This document shows, one piece after another, positions 6,936 to 15,852 of a stretch of 24,667 nt of DNA. Under the pieces are notes generated by a model. The model had not been told where the DNA came from. It searched no databases and was given only the letters and a program-made list of their open reading frames with translations. The stretch comes from JAHDBG01 sp963922685 (GTDB taxonomy: Bacteria > Pseudomonadota > Gammaproteobacteria > Chromatiales > Chromatiaceae). Every line of letters starts with the position of its first letter. The stretch's first letter is position 1. Both the position numbers and the translations under genes were made by a program. The stretch is from contig CAWUJM010000025.1 in the NCBI GenBank assembly GCA_963922685.1, positions 1-24,667 of the forward strand, given 5' to 3'.

Positions 6936-7718
6936 TCAGAAAAACAGTCCGTCAATCGGTGACGATGCTGAGGCATAGCGTCGCGCCGGCATGCGACCAG
7001 CCAGAAAGGCGGCCCGGCCAGCCTGCACTGCCTGCCGCATCGCCTGCGCCATCAATACCGGCTGTTGTGCCGCAGCAACTGCCGTATTCAGTAGTACCCC
7101 ATCACACCCCAGCTCCATCGCTACGGCGACATCAGAAGCCGTTCCCACACCTGCATCTACCAGAATCGGCACCTGCGCATTTTCGACAATCGTCAGGATG
7201 TTCAGTTTATTGCGAATACCCAGCCCGGAACCAATAGGTGCGCCCAGCGGCATAACGGCGACACAGCCCAGTTGTTCCAACTCACGCGCAATGATCGGAT
7301 CATCATTCGTATAGGCCATGACCTCAAACCCTTCCGCAACCAGAATTTCAGCTGCCTGCAGAGTGGCTGTCACATTCGGATACAGGGTCTTTTCATCTCC
7401 CAGTACCTCCAGCTTGACCAGTTTGCGCCCGCCCAGCAGTTCCCGTGCCAGACGACAGGTACGCACAGCAGTGTCCACATCAAAACAACCTGCCGTATTC
7501 GGCAGGATCGTATAGTGTTCCGGTGGCAGACTGTCTAAAATATTCGGCTCGTCTTTTTCCTGACCAAGGTTGGTCCGGCGCACCGCAACTGTGATGATTT
7601 CAGCACCACTGGCCTCAACAGCTGCCTGCGTCTCTGCCAGATCCCGGTATTTGCCGGTGCCCAGCAACAAACGCGAATGAAAAGTGCGTCCGGCGATGGC
7701 CAGAGGAAGGTCGGTCAT
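6936..7718 (-). CDS. thiG: Thiazole synthase ThiG (thiamine biosynthesis)
   Basis: This protein has 260 residues from the ATG at 7718, with AGGT 6 nt upstream; the in-frame ATG at 7796 would add 26 atypical residues. Features of ThiG are LLLGTGKY near residue 18, VAVRRTN (44-50), VKLEVLGD (101-108), whose Lys102 corresponds to the Schiff-base lysine for deoxyxylulose-5-phosphate, ILVDAGVGTASD and GCDGVLLNTA. The enzyme forms the thiazole phosphate moiety of thiamine in the cytoplasm using ThiS-thiocarboxylate and dehydroglycine. thiS, usually just upstream, is absent here because the next gene (orn) is divergent, so the sulfur carrier must be encoded elsewhere. I see no TPP riboswitch in the 103-bp gap ahead of it. 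It is convergent with the LolC/E gene, 35 bp apart. Confidence 0.93.
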   Translation of the reverse strand: MTDLPLAIAGRTFHSRLLLGTGKYRDLAETQAAVEASGAEIITVAVRRTNLGQEKDEPNILDSLPPEHYTILPNTAGCFDVDTAVRTCRLARELLGGRKLVKLEVLGDEKTLYPNVTATLQAAEILVAEGFEVMAYTNDDPIIARELEQLGCVAVMPLGAPIGSGLGIRNKLNILTIVENAQVPILVDAGVGTASDVAVAMELGCDGVLLNTAVAAAQQPVLMAQAMRQAVQAGRAAFLAGRMPARRYASASSPIDGLFF

Positions 7719-7808
7719 AGTTTTACCTGCTCTCAGAAGAAATAGCACTACCTTAACGACCTGTGCAGGAATCTGCAATCCGCATCGCGCGGGCACAATA
7801 CACAGGTT

Positions 7809-7813
7809 AGGAG
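7809..7813 (+). promoter_or_regulatory. Shine-Dalgarno sequence fixing the TTG start of orn
   Basis: AGGAG lies 8 nt upstream of TTG at 7822. It decides the start because the open frame runs back to 7684 and would otherwise suggest a 46-residue extension that overlaps thiG antisense and has no homology. Confidence 0.75.
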
Positions 7814-7821
7814 TACAATAT

Positions 7822-8373
7822 TTGTTTACGACTGTCGATCACCGGAATCTGATCTGGATTGACCTGGAAATGACCGGACTCAATCCGCAGCGGGATCAGA
7901 TCATCGAACTTGCTACGCTGATCACTGACAATCAGCTGCAGCCACTGGCCGAAGGGCCGGTATATGCCATTCATCAACCAGAGTCGATACTGGAAAAAAT
8001 GGATGACTGGAACTGCAAACAGCACTCAGATTCCGGCCTGTTGCAACGGGTACGTCACAGCCAGTGCTCTCTGGCCACAGCCGAACAGGGTACCCTGCAA
8101 TTTTTACGGCAATGGGTGCCCCCCGGTGCGTCCCCCATGTGCGGCAATTCCATCTGTCAGGACCGGCGCTTTCTGGCGCGCCTGATGCCGGAACTGGAAC
8201 GTTTTTTCCACTATCGGCACCTTGACGTTTCAACGCTGAAGATTCTGGCCGAACGCTGGGCCCCTGAAGTGGCTGCCAGCGTCGACAAGACTTCGGCCCA
8301 TCTGGCCCTGTCCGATATCAGGGATTCAATCGCCGAACTCGCTCATTATCGTCAGCACCTGCTGCGTGTTTAA
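7822..8373 (+). CDS. orn: Oligoribonuclease (DEDDh 3'-5' exoribonuclease)
   Basis: This protein has 183 residues from a TTG start. Motif WIDLEMTGL gives Asp14 and Glu16; GNSICQDRRF gives Asp114; SAHLALSDIRDS gives His160 and Asp165. This is the complete DEDDh set, at positions exactly two higher than in the 181-residue Escherichia coli enzyme. Orn degrades 2-5 nt RNAs and pGpG in the cytoplasm, the last step of mRNA turnover and of c-di-GMP removal. The gene starts divergently from thiG and is followed after 24 bp by yciB, probably in one transcript. The TTG start could keep expression low. I reject the longer open frame from 7684 because it lacks family similarity. Confidence 0.95.
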   Translation: MFTTVDHRNLIWIDLEMTGLNPQRDQIIELATLITDNQLQPLAEGPVYAIHQPESILEKMDDWNCKQHSDSGLLQRVRHSQCSLATAEQGTLQFLRQWVPPGASPMCGNSICQDRRFLARLMPELERFFHYRHLDVSTLKILAERWAPEVAASVDKTSAHLALSDIRDSIAELAHYRQHLLRV

Positions 8374-8397
8374 TCTGACCGGAAACATCTGTCTGTT

Positions 8398-8934
8398 ATG
8401 AAGATTCTGTCTGATCTGTTACCCGTCATTCTGTTTGTCGCAGCCTATCAGCTATACGACATTTATGTGGCAACCCTGGCACTGATGGCTGCAGTCCCAC
8501 TGCAATTAGCCTGGATGAAATGGACCGGCAGGCCGATTGAAAAAATGCACTGGATCACACTGGCGCTGGTACTGGTATTCGGCGGATTAACATTAAGCTT
8601 CCGGGATCCACTGTTTATCATGTGGAAACCTACCGTGATCAATGTACTGCTGGCAGCTGCTGTGCTGGGCTCGGAATGGTGGATGAAACGCAGCTTCATG
8701 CAGCGGATGTTACACAAGGTCGCTCCCTTCTCATCAACTGTCTGTACCCATCTGTCGTATGCCTGGGCAATCTTTTTTATTCTGCTTGGCATCCTGAATC
8801 TGTATGTTGCTTATTATTTCTCCGAAGCGGTCTGGGTGAATTTTAAATTATTCGGACTGATGGGGTTAAGCCTGATCTTTGCCTTGGGGCAGGGTATTTA
8901 TCTGGCGCGTCATATGCCACCGAAACCCGTGTAG
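8398..8934 (+). CDS. yciB: Inner-membrane septation protein A (YciB/IspZ family)
   Basis: This protein has 178 residues, the usual length (about 179). The N-terminal segment LSDLLPVILFVAAYQLYDIY, the KMHWITLALVLVFGGLTL helix with LSFRDPLFIMWKPT after it, and the region around SYAWAIFFILLGILNLYVAY match YciB. Five membrane helices are visible. YciB is an inner-membrane protein linked in E. coli to cell-envelope synthesis and septation; its molecular activity is not firmly known. It lies between orn and lapA, 10 bp before the latter, suggesting an envelope-related operon. Confidence 0.92.
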   Translation: MKILSDLLPVILFVAAYQLYDIYVATLALMAAVPLQLAWMKWTGRPIEKMHWITLALVLVFGGLTLSFRDPLFIMWKPTVINVLLAAAVLGSEWWMKRSFMQRMLHKVAPFSSTVCTHLSYAWAIFFILLGILNLYVAYYFSEAVWVNFKLFGLMGLSLIFALGQGIYLARHMPPKPV

Positions 8935-8944
8935 CCTGCGATCT

Positions 8945-9229
8945 ATGCAACTGATTAAAATAATCTTTATTATTTTTTTCCTGATGGTCGGTGTAACCTT
9001 TGCACTGATCAATCATACCCCTGTTTCACTGGATTTTTATGTCACACAAGTGATGTTGCCCTTATCCGTCATTATCTTACTGGCCGTCGGAGGCGGATTA
9101 TTGCCTGGTTTTATATTAAGCCTGTTCCTTCTGCTGCGGATTAAGCGTGAAAACCGGCGCCTGAAACGTCAGCATGACGCAATCCGCAAAGAAGTGACCA
9201 ACCTGCGTACTCTGCCAGTGAAGTCATGA
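8945..9229 (+). CDS. lapA: Lipopolysaccharide assembly protein A domain protein (LapA/YciS)
   Basis: This protein has 94 residues from the ATG at 8945; the in-frame ATG at 8879 would run 56 bp back into yciB and add a non-family stretch. The pattern is that of LapA (DUF1049): helix 1 (residues 5-21), the conserved INHTPVSLDFYV, helix 2 (about 40-65) and a basic coiled-coil tail RIKRENRRLKRQHDAIRKE. LapA acts in the inner membrane with LapB and FtsH to control LpxC stability and so LPS synthesis. lapB follows 12 bp downstream, the conserved order. Confidence 0.9.
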   Translation: MQLIKIIFIIFFLMVGVTFALINHTPVSLDFYVTQVMLPLSVIILLAVGGGLLPGFILSLFLLLRIKRENRRLKRQHDAIRKEVTNLRTLPVKS

Positions 9230-9241
9230 GGCCGGGCTGAT

Positions 9242-10405
9242 GTGAACACGCTGAATCTGCTCTGGCTTTTGTTGCCAATAGCAGCTGCCTGTGGTTGGTG
9301 GGCAGCCTTACGCAGTCGGCATAAAGCCATACCGGAAACACCAGACTGGCTCAACCCGAACTATTTTCGTGGCATACACCATGTTCTGAACGAAGAACCG
9401 GATAAAGCCATTGTCATCTTCAGCCAGATGCTGGACACTCACAGTGACCTGATTGATATCCACCTGATACTCGGTAGTCTGTTCCGGCAACGCGGTGAAA
9501 CAGAACGTGCCGTTCGGGTGCACCAGAACCTGTTAGCACGCCCGGACCTGACCGCAAAACGACAGGCACAGATATTACTTGAGCTGGGACGGGATTATCT
9601 GCAGGCCGGCCTGTTAGACCGGGCCGAAACGCTGTTTCAGGATTTGCGCACAAAAAAACAGTGTATCCCGGAGGCACTAGAATACCTGCGCACCCTCTAT
9701 CTGCAGGAAAAGGCCTGGTTATCCTGCCTGCAAACCAGTGAAGCACTGGAAAAAACCACTCGGAAAGACCTGTCTCTGGAAAAATCACACTTTTTCTGTG
9801 AGCTGGCAGCCCAGGCACAACAACTGGGCCAGATTGCACAAACCAGACTGTATCTCAAACGCGCCCTGCGCATACACCCGGGTTGCGTACGCGCAAATCA
9901 CCTGCTGGGGCAGATCGCCTGGCAAGCAGGTCAGCATCGTGTTGCCCTTTCCTGTTGGCGGCAAGCCGCACAGGATGATCCCAGCTATCTGCCAGAAGTC
10001 TGGCAGGATTTATTCAACGCCTGTCAGAAACTGAATAAACTAAATGAACTCAACACCCTGTTCACTGAAATCAGAGATGCTGTACCCGACTCAACTATCA
10101 CACTATACCAGGCTGAAGTGTTACAGCAGTGCGGAGACCAGACCACTGCAACGGATTTCCTGCTGAACACCATTCACCAATCCCCGACTATTCCGGCTAT
10201 CATTGCTTATCTGCAACAGCATACAGATCGGCCACAGACTATTGAACTGAACATATTATCTGCCGCATTGCAACAGATACAACAGCAGCAGGCCCAATAC
10301 CAGTGTCGCCAGTGTGGTCTTCAGTTACGTGCATTACACTGGAAATGTCCGCGCTGTTCCGCCTGGAGTACGATACGCCGGAAGCTATCATTACTTAATA
10401 ACTGA
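9242..10405 (+). CDS. lapB: Lipopolysaccharide assembly protein B (LapB/YciM), TPR and rubredoxin-like domain
   Basis: This protein has 387 residues from a GTG at 9242; an ATG at 9240 would stop at once, and GAGG lies about 10 nt upstream. Residues 5-22 are a membrane anchor. TPR helices follow from about residue 40 (RGIHHVLNEEPDKAIVIFSQ onward) to about 340. The C-terminus carries a zinc/rubredoxin-type motif, CRQC (355-358) and CPRC (369-372). The known E. coli protein (389 residues) recruits LpxC to FtsH for degradation and coordinates LPS synthesis with transport. The gene is directly downstream of lapA. It is followed by a 140-bp gap with an inverted repeat before guaB. Confidence 0.93.
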   Translation: MNTLNLLWLLLPIAAACGWWAALRSRHKAIPETPDWLNPNYFRGIHHVLNEEPDKAIVIFSQMLDTHSDLIDIHLILGSLFRQRGETERAVRVHQNLLARPDLTAKRQAQILLELGRDYLQAGLLDRAETLFQDLRTKKQCIPEALEYLRTLYLQEKAWLSCLQTSEALEKTTRKDLSLEKSHFFCELAAQAQQLGQIAQTRLYLKRALRIHPGCVRANHLLGQIAWQAGQHRVALSCWRQAAQDDPSYLPEVWQDLFNACQKLNKLNELNTLFTEIRDAVPDSTITLYQAEVLQQCGDQTTATDFLLNTIHQSPTIPAIIAYLQQHTDRPQTIELNILSAALQQIQQQQAQYQCRQCGLQLRALHWKCPRCSAWSTIRRKLSLLNN

Positions 10406-10431
10406 TCAATCCATTGCGCCACACCATCCTG

Positions 10432-10466
10432 CTGATTTATCGCAATAACAGTATCTGATAAATCAG
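10432..10466 (+). terminator. Stem-loop between lapB and guaB, terminator or regulatory hairpin
   Basis: CTGATTTATC (10432-10441) pairs perfectly with GATAAATCAG (10457-10466) around a 15-base loop. It lies 26 bp after the lapB stop and 79 bp before guaB. There is no T-run after the stem, so it is not a standard intrinsic terminator. It could be a processing or 3'-stability element for the lapAB transcript, or an operator for guaB. Confidence 0.4.
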
Positions 10467-10545
10467 GGATATATACGCTGAATAGTTATCTTCCTGTTAC
10501 TGAACAGCACTGCGGTCTTTGCTGCGTTAATCGTAATTTTTAATC

Positions 10546-12012
10546 ATGTATTTTATGCGAGATAAGGAAGCCCTGACCTTTGACGACGTCTTACTGACAC
10601 CTGCCTACTCCGAGGTACTGCCCGGAGATGTCAGTCTGGGTACACAGCTGACACAGGATATCAGACTGAATATCCCGCTGGTATCTGCTGCAATGGATAC
10701 CGTGTCCGAAGCACCTCTGGCAATTGCGATGGCATTACAAGGTGGCATTGGTATTATCCATAAAAACATGGATATAACCCATCAGGCTGCACAGGTACGC
10801 CAGGTTAAGCGATATGAAAGCGGTGTCATTCACGATCCGATTACCGTATCACCTCACCTGAGTATTGGTGAAGTCTTACAGATTACGAAGCAACATCAGA
10901 TCTCTGGTGTACCAGTAGTCGACGGTAACGAACTGGTTGGTATTGTCACCGGACGTGACCTGCGGTTTGAAAACCATCTGGATGCAAAAGTCAGCACAAT
11001 TATGACGCCAAAAGAGCGTTTAGTGACTGTCTCTGAAGATGCCGGACAAGCTGAAATTATGTCCAGACTGCATGAACACCGGATTGAAAAGCTACTGGTG
11101 GTAAACGGACAGTTTGAGCTACGTGGACTGATTACCGTCAAAGATATTCAGAAAGCGACAGATTATCCTGACGCCTGTCGGGATAATCAGGAACGTCTGC
11201 GCTGCGGTGCTGCTGTAGGTGTCGGATCAGATACGGATGAGCGCGTACAGGCACTCATCTCAGCAGGCGCAGACGTACTGGTTGTTGATACCGCACACGG
11301 TCATTCCCGTGGTGTACTGGATCGTATTGCCTGGATAAAGACACATTTTTCATCAGTTCAGGTCATCGGCGGTAACATTGCAACTGCTGATGCTGCTACA
11401 GCACTGGTTAAAGCCGGTGCCGATGGTGTTAAGGTCGGTATCGGGCCAGGTTCAATCTGCACAACACGTATCGTTGCAGGTGTCGGTGTGCCACAGATCA
11501 GTGCTATCCAACATGTTGCTGAAGCTCTGTCATCAAAAGGTATTCCTGTAATTGCTGATGGTGGATTGCGTTATTCCGGCGATATAGCCAAGGCAATAGC
11601 CGCTGGTGCATATAGTGTCATGATTGGCAGTCTGTTTGCCGGTACAGAAGAATCACCAGGTGAAGTTGAAATCTATCAGGGTCGATCTTACAAATCGTAT
11701 CGCGGGATGGGTTCTCTGGGTGCCATGTCAGATGGCTCACGAGATCGTTATTTTCAGGACAATATAGACAATAAAGATAAGCTGGTACCAGAAGGTATTG
11801 AAGGACGAGTACCTTATAAAGGCCCACTAGTAAATATTGTGACCCAACTTACTGGTGGACTCCGAGCCAGTATGGGCTACACCGGCTGCGCCAACCTGAC
11901 AGAAATGCGACATAAACCAGAATTTATCCGGGTAACGCCCTCCGGTATGCAGGAATCTCATGTGCATGATGTCCAGATTACTAAAGAAGCGCCGAATTAT
12001 CGTCGGGACTGA
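10546..12012 (+). CDS. guaB: Inosine-5'-monophosphate dehydrogenase
   Basis: This protein has 488 residues, matching the bacterial length. It starts MYFMRDKEALTFDDVLLTPA; ATG 10555 is a possible shorter start, and neither has a good ribosome-binding site. Two CBS modules occupy about residues 93-205, inserted in the (beta/alpha)8 barrel. The catalytic loop GIGPGSICTTR places the nucleophile at Cys305. The enzyme oxidises IMP to XMP with NAD+, the committed step to GTP. guaA, its frequent partner, does not follow; instead leuA starts 8 bp after the stop, so guanine-nucleotide and leucine genes appear to share a transcript. Confidence 0.96.
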   Translation: MYFMRDKEALTFDDVLLTPAYSEVLPGDVSLGTQLTQDIRLNIPLVSAAMDTVSEAPLAIAMALQGGIGIIHKNMDITHQAAQVRQVKRYESGVIHDPITVSPHLSIGEVLQITKQHQISGVPVVDGNELVGIVTGRDLRFENHLDAKVSTIMTPKERLVTVSEDAGQAEIMSRLHEHRIEKLLVVNGQFELRGLITVKDIQKATDYPDACRDNQERLRCGAAVGVGSDTDERVQALISAGADVLVVDTAHGHSRGVLDRIAWIKTHFSSVQVIGGNIATADAATALVKAGADGVKVGIGPGSICTTRIVAGVGVPQISAIQHVAEALSSKGIPVIADGGLRYSGDIAKAIAAGAYSVMIGSLFAGTEESPGEVEIYQGRSYKSYRGMGSLGAMSDGSRDRYFQDNIDNKDKLVPEGIEGRVPYKGPLVNIVTQLTGGLRASMGYTGCANLTEMRHKPEFIRVTPSGMQESHVHDVQITKEAPNYRRD

Positions 12013-12020
12013 AAAATACT

Positions 12021-13556
12021 ATGGATCGTTTGATTATTTTTGATACCACATTACGGGACGGTGAGCAGAGTCCGGGTGCCTCCATGACACAGGACGAAAA
12101 AGTACGCATTGCCCGTGCTCTGGAAAAATTACGGGTTGATATCATAGAAGCTGGTTTTCCAGCCGCAAGTCCTGGTGATTCTGCAGCCGTGCAAGCCGTT
12201 GCCAGAGCAATACAGAATACAACTGTATGCGCACTGGCTCGTGCCTTACCGGATGATATAGAAAAAGCTGCACAGGCAATCCGGCCTGCTGCATCTGGTC
12301 GGATTCATACCTTTATTGCAACATCACCTCTGCACATGCGATGTAAATTACGTATGAGTCCGGAACAGGTTCTGGAACAAACCAGAAAGGCCGTGCATCA
12401 GGCACGTCAGATGACAGATAATGTGGAGTTTTCAGCTGAAGATGCCGGTCGATCTGAAACAGACTTTTTGTGTCGTATTATAGAAACTGCAATTGATGCC
12501 GGGGCAGGTACCATCAATATACCGGATACTGTTGGCTACAACGTACCCAGTCAGTTCGGCAGAACCCTGCGTACGCTGATGGAACGTATACCGAATGCCG
12601 ATAAAGCTATCTTTTCCGTACATTGCCATAATGATCTCGGACTGGCAGTTGCCAACTCATTAGACGCAGTTATTGCTGGTGCACGACAGGTTGAATGTAC
12701 CATTAACGGGCTGGGCGAACGAGCAGGCAATGCAGCACTGGAAGAAATTGTGATGGCTGTGCGGACACGGCAGGACATATTTACCTGCAACACACAGTTA
12801 GATGCTACACAAATCGTCAATTGTTCCAGACTGGTCTCAAATATTACCGGATTTCCGGTACAACCTAACAAGGCAATCGTTGGTGTGAATGCGTTCGCTC
12901 ACGAATCGGGTATCCATCAGGATGGTGTCTTAAAACATCGCGAGACCTATGAGATCATGCGTGCAGAGGATGTCGGCTGGATTCAGAACCGGATCGTATT
13001 AGGAAAACATTCGGGACGCAATGCATTCCGGGCACATATGGCGTCCTTAGGCAACCATTTCTCATCAGAAGAAGCATTGAAAAAAGCATTTGCACGCTTT
13101 AAGGTTTTAGCCGATAAAAAACATGAGATATATGATGACGACCTGCAGGCATTAGTAACAGAAATTACTCCGGCAGATGACCGGATCCGGTTGATTGATT
13201 TACAGGTAACTTCAGGAACTGAAAAAATACCAGAAGCCCAGGTCACTATCTCCATAGATAAGCAGGAACAAAGCACAACATCAACTGGTGACGGGCCAGT
13301 TGATGCCTGCTATCAGGCATTGGAAAGTTTAATTCATTCCGGATCTGACCTGAAGTTATATTCAGTCAACAACATCACTCAAGGAACAGAAAGTCAGGGC
13401 GAAGTTACCGTGCGTCTGGAAAAAGAAGGTCATTTAGTAAACGGACAAGGTTCAGATACTGATATTCTGATTGCTTCAGTGAAGGCCTATATCAACGGCT
13501 GTAACAAATTACTAAACCTGCCAGAAAAAGTACATCCACAACGCGGCCATGTCTGA
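12021..13556 (+). CDS. leuA: 2-isopropylmalate synthase
   Basis: This protein has 511 residues, full length. It begins with the DRE-TIM signature FDTTLRDGEQSPG (residues 7-19), whose Asp8 binds the divalent metal. SVHCHNDLGLA carries the HxH metal ligands, and NGLGERAGN is conserved. The C-terminal LeuA dimerisation domain with leucine-feedback regulation covers about residues 385-505. The enzyme condenses acetyl-CoA with 2-oxoisovalerate, the first step of leucine synthesis. It lies 8 bp after guaB and overlaps udg4 by 8 bp. leuBCD are not in the window and no leader peptide with a Leu-codon run is seen, as expected for an internal operon gene. Confidence 0.96.
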   Translation: MDRLIIFDTTLRDGEQSPGASMTQDEKVRIARALEKLRVDIIEAGFPAASPGDSAAVQAVARAIQNTTVCALARALPDDIEKAAQAIRPAASGRIHTFIATSPLHMRCKLRMSPEQVLEQTRKAVHQARQMTDNVEFSAEDAGRSETDFLCRIIETAIDAGAGTINIPDTVGYNVPSQFGRTLRTLMERIPNADKAIFSVHCHNDLGLAVANSLDAVIAGARQVECTINGLGERAGNAALEEIVMAVRTRQDIFTCNTQLDATQIVNCSRLVSNITGFPVQPNKAIVGVNAFAHESGIHQDGVLKHRETYEIMRAEDVGWIQNRIVLGKHSGRNAFRAHMASLGNHFSSEEALKKAFARFKVLADKKHEIYDDDLQALVTEITPADDRIRLIDLQVTSGTEKIPEAQVTISIDKQEQSTTSTGDGPVDACYQALESLIHSGSDLKLYSVNNITQGTESQGEVTVRLEKEGHLVNGQGSDTDILIASVKAYINGCNKLLNLPEKVHPQRGHV

Positions 13557-14223
13557 TACCGGAAAGATTGCTTATCTGCAGGCAATGGATATCCCGGTCT
13601 GGATAAAAAAAGCAACACAGGAAAAAGATATATCAACGAAAAAAAAAATACCAGTCGCCAAATTAAATTGGGAACCACTAACAGATCAAGTCAGAAACTG
13701 CCAGCAATGTGAACTCAGTCAGTCACGTAAACAAACCGTATTCGGTAGTGGAGACCTGCAGGCTGAACTGATGATCATCGGAGAGGCCCCTGGTGCTGAG
13801 GAAGACCGACAGGGACTACCATTCGTTGGAAGAGCAGGGCAACTCCTGACTAACATGCTGAACGCCATCGGATTAAACCGTAAACGGATTTATATCGGGA
13901 ATATACTGAAATGTCGTCCACCTGGTAACCGGGATCCGAAACCTGCTGAAATTATTGCCTGCAGCGATTATCTGAATCGACAGATTATACTGATACAACC
14001 CCGTCTGATATTATCTCTGGGAGGCATTTCAGCTAAAAACCTACTGCAAACGGACCAACCCGTAGGGCGGTTACGTGGTAAGGTACATGAGTATCTGACA
14101 ACCCGAACCGATCTGATGGTAACCTACCATCCAGCCTATTTATTACGTCGCCCGGAAGAAAAATCAAAGGCCTGGAAAGATTTACAACAGGTCGCAGACT
14201 ACCTGGCTAATCATTCTGTTTAA
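13549..14223 (+). CDS. Family 4 uracil-DNA glycosylase (iron-sulfur)
   Basis: This protein has 224 residues. Motif GEAPGAEEDRQG (79-90), followed by PFVGRAG, and motif HPAYLLRRP (194-202) define family 4/5 UDGs. Cys51, Cys54, Cys122 and Cys138 (CQQC, KCRPPGNRDP, ACSD) supply the four ligands for a 4Fe-4S cluster. The enzyme removes uracil from DNA in base-excision repair. The N-terminal 45 residues (AYLQAMDIPVWI...) match the extension common in gammaproteobacterial members. The start overlaps the end of leuA by 8 bp. A run of ten A at 13639-13648 encodes Lys residues 31-33 in the linker and is a potential slippage or sequencing-error point, though the frame is intact. Confidence 0.93.
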   Translation: MSDTGKIAYLQAMDIPVWIKKATQEKDISTKKKIPVAKLNWEPLTDQVRNCQQCELSQSRKQTVFGSGDLQAELMIIGEAPGAEEDRQGLPFVGRAGQLLTNMLNAIGLNRKRIYIGNILKCRPPGNRDPKPAEIIACSDYLNRQIILIQPRLILSLGGISAKNLLQTDQPVGRLRGKVHEYLTTRTDLMVTYHPAYLLRRPEEKSKAWKDLQQVADYLANHSV

Positions 14224-14236
14224 ACTATCGCACATT

Positions 14237-15685
14237 ATGCTGAATAACCCGATTTCATCAGTCTGCCAACACCTTCTGACACCTGCTGGTCTGGATGAAT
14301 CCGCAATAACACAAACAATGAATAAACTACTACACAAAAATATTGATATCGCTGACATTTATTGTCAACATCTGCACCGCGAGGTGTGGAGTTTAGAAGA
14401 TAGAATTGTTAAGGAAGGTAACCATCAGACAGAACAGGGAATTGGCATACGTGCGGTAAGTGGTGAAAAAACCGGATTTGCCTGCACAAATGAATTCAGT
14501 TTATCCACGTTAACCAGAGCAGCAAACACCGTAAAAAATATTGCAGTACGCGGACAGAAGTGTACACAGCATCAGATCAGTCAACAGAAAATACCCGAAT
14601 ATTATAGTATTAATAACCCGTTCCAGTCATCAGATGAAAAAATCAGGATAAAACTGATGCACCTGGCAGATGCTGCGGCACGTACCTATGACAAAAGAGT
14701 CACTCAGGTAAATGTCAGTCTGGCAGCATCACATGAACATATTCTGATCTGCGATGAAAATTATCGACTCAGTGCAGATATCCGACCATTAGTACGTCTG
14801 AATATCACTGTCATTGTAGAATATCAGGGCAAACGAGAACAAGGTCACAGTGGAGGTGGTGCCAGAAGTAGTCTGGACTTTCTGTCAGAAGAACGTACAG
14901 TTGGTTATGCTGAAGAAGCCGTACGCCAGGCACTGGTCAACTTGGAAGCAAAGGAAGCTCCTGCAGGGACATTACCTGTCGTGCTGGGTCACGGCTGGCC
15001 AGGTATCTTATTACATGAAGCCGTAGGACATGGACTGGAGGGTGATTTTAACCGCAAGGGAACATCAACCTTCAGTAATGCACTAGGACAACAGGTCACA
15101 AGTGAAGCCTGCACAGTCATTGATAACGGCACACTGACCCGGCGGCGCGGATCACTAAATATAGATGATGAAGGTAATCATACACAAGAAACCATACTAA
15201 TTGAAAATGGCATATTACGACATTATATGCAGGACCGGATGAACGCACGTCTGATGAAATTACCCGTTACAGGTAACGGAAGACGTGAGTCTTACGCCCA
15301 TTTACCCATACCACGTATGACTAACACATACCTTTCACCAGGAGAACAGACCCCTGAAGATATTATAAAATCAGTCAGAAAAGGTCTGTATGCAGTGAAT
15401 TTTTCAGGGGGCCAGGTTGACATCACCTCAGGAAAATTTGTATTTACTGCCAGTGAAGCTTATCTGATTGAGGACGGAAAAATTACTGCTCCGGTCAAAG
15501 GAGCCACCCTGATCGGAGACGGATCGGAAGTGATGCAGAAAATCAGTCTGGTAGGTAATGATCTGGAATTAGACAGTGGTATTGGTACTTGCGGCAAGGA
15601 AGGACAGAATATTCCGGTAGGTGTAGGTCAGCCAACACTCAGGATTGACGAGTTGACTATAGGCGGAACTCAGTTAAGTATCTGA
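14237..15685 (+). CDS. tldD: Metalloprotease TldD
   Basis: This protein has 482 residues, against 481 for E. coli TldD. The zinc motif HEAVGHGLEGD starts at His260. Other family features are GIGIRAVSGEKTGFA near the N-terminus, GHSGGGARSSL ahead of the active site, and the C-terminal GIGTCGKEGQNIPVGVGQP. TldD works with TldE (PmbA) as a heterodimeric protease acting on small modified peptides and unfolded peptides in the cytoplasm. tldE is not in the window. It is the last gene of the guaB-leuA-udg4-tldD run (13-bp gap) and is convergent with tRNA-Phe. No strong terminator separates them. Confidence 0.95.
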   Translation: MLNNPISSVCQHLLTPAGLDESAITQTMNKLLHKNIDIADIYCQHLHREVWSLEDRIVKEGNHQTEQGIGIRAVSGEKTGFACTNEFSLSTLTRAANTVKNIAVRGQKCTQHQISQQKIPEYYSINNPFQSSDEKIRIKLMHLADAAARTYDKRVTQVNVSLAASHEHILICDENYRLSADIRPLVRLNITVIVEYQGKREQGHSGGGARSSLDFLSEERTVGYAEEAVRQALVNLEAKEAPAGTLPVVLGHGWPGILLHEAVGHGLEGDFNRKGTSTFSNALGQQVTSEACTVIDNGTLTRRRGSLNIDDEGNHTQETILIENGILRHYMQDRMNARLMKLPVTGNGRRESYAHLPIPRMTNTYLSPGEQTPEDIIKSVRKGLYAVNFSGGQVDITSGKFVFTASEAYLIEDGKITAPVKGATLIGDGSEVMQKISLVGNDLELDSGIGTCGKEGQNIPVGVGQPTLRIDELTIGGTQLSI

Positions 15686-15704
15686 TTTGAAAAGCTAAAT
15701 CCAA

Positions 15705-15780
<76 letters not shown>

Positions 15781-15789
15781 ATACAGACT

Positions 15790-15819
15790 ATTAGATACCA
15801 ATACACCTCATAACGTCAA
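15790..15819 (-). promoter_or_regulatory. Sigma70-type promoter for tRNA-Phe
   Basis: On the minus strand TTGACG (15819-15814) is separated by 18 bp from TCTAAT (15795-15790), which is five of six matches to each consensus hexamer. The distance to tRNA position 1 (15780) is 9 nt, so a short 5' leader would be removed by RNase P. Confidence 0.6.
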
Positions 15820-15852
15820 GCATTTTAATCTGAATTTCTGGTAATTCATATT

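Noticed and set aside
7684..7821. N-terminal extension of orn from an upstream ATG
   Set aside because: Orn family length and catalytic spacing fit the TTG at 7822 with AGGAG; the extension is antisense to the thiG start and lacks similarity.
7719..7821. TPP riboswitch ahead of thiG
   Set aside because: The gap is only 103 bp and none of the conserved THI-box segments is visible.
8879..8944. Upstream ATG for lapA inside yciB
   Set aside because: It gives a 22-residue non-family extension; the ATG at 8945 matches LapA starts.
9420..9839. Long minus-strand frame within lapB
   Set aside because: Shadow of the TPR coding sequence; composition and position follow the real frame.
14506..14515. 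TTTATCCACG in tldD as a DnaA box
   Set aside because: It has a mismatch at the critical last base and lies within coding sequence far from dnaA.
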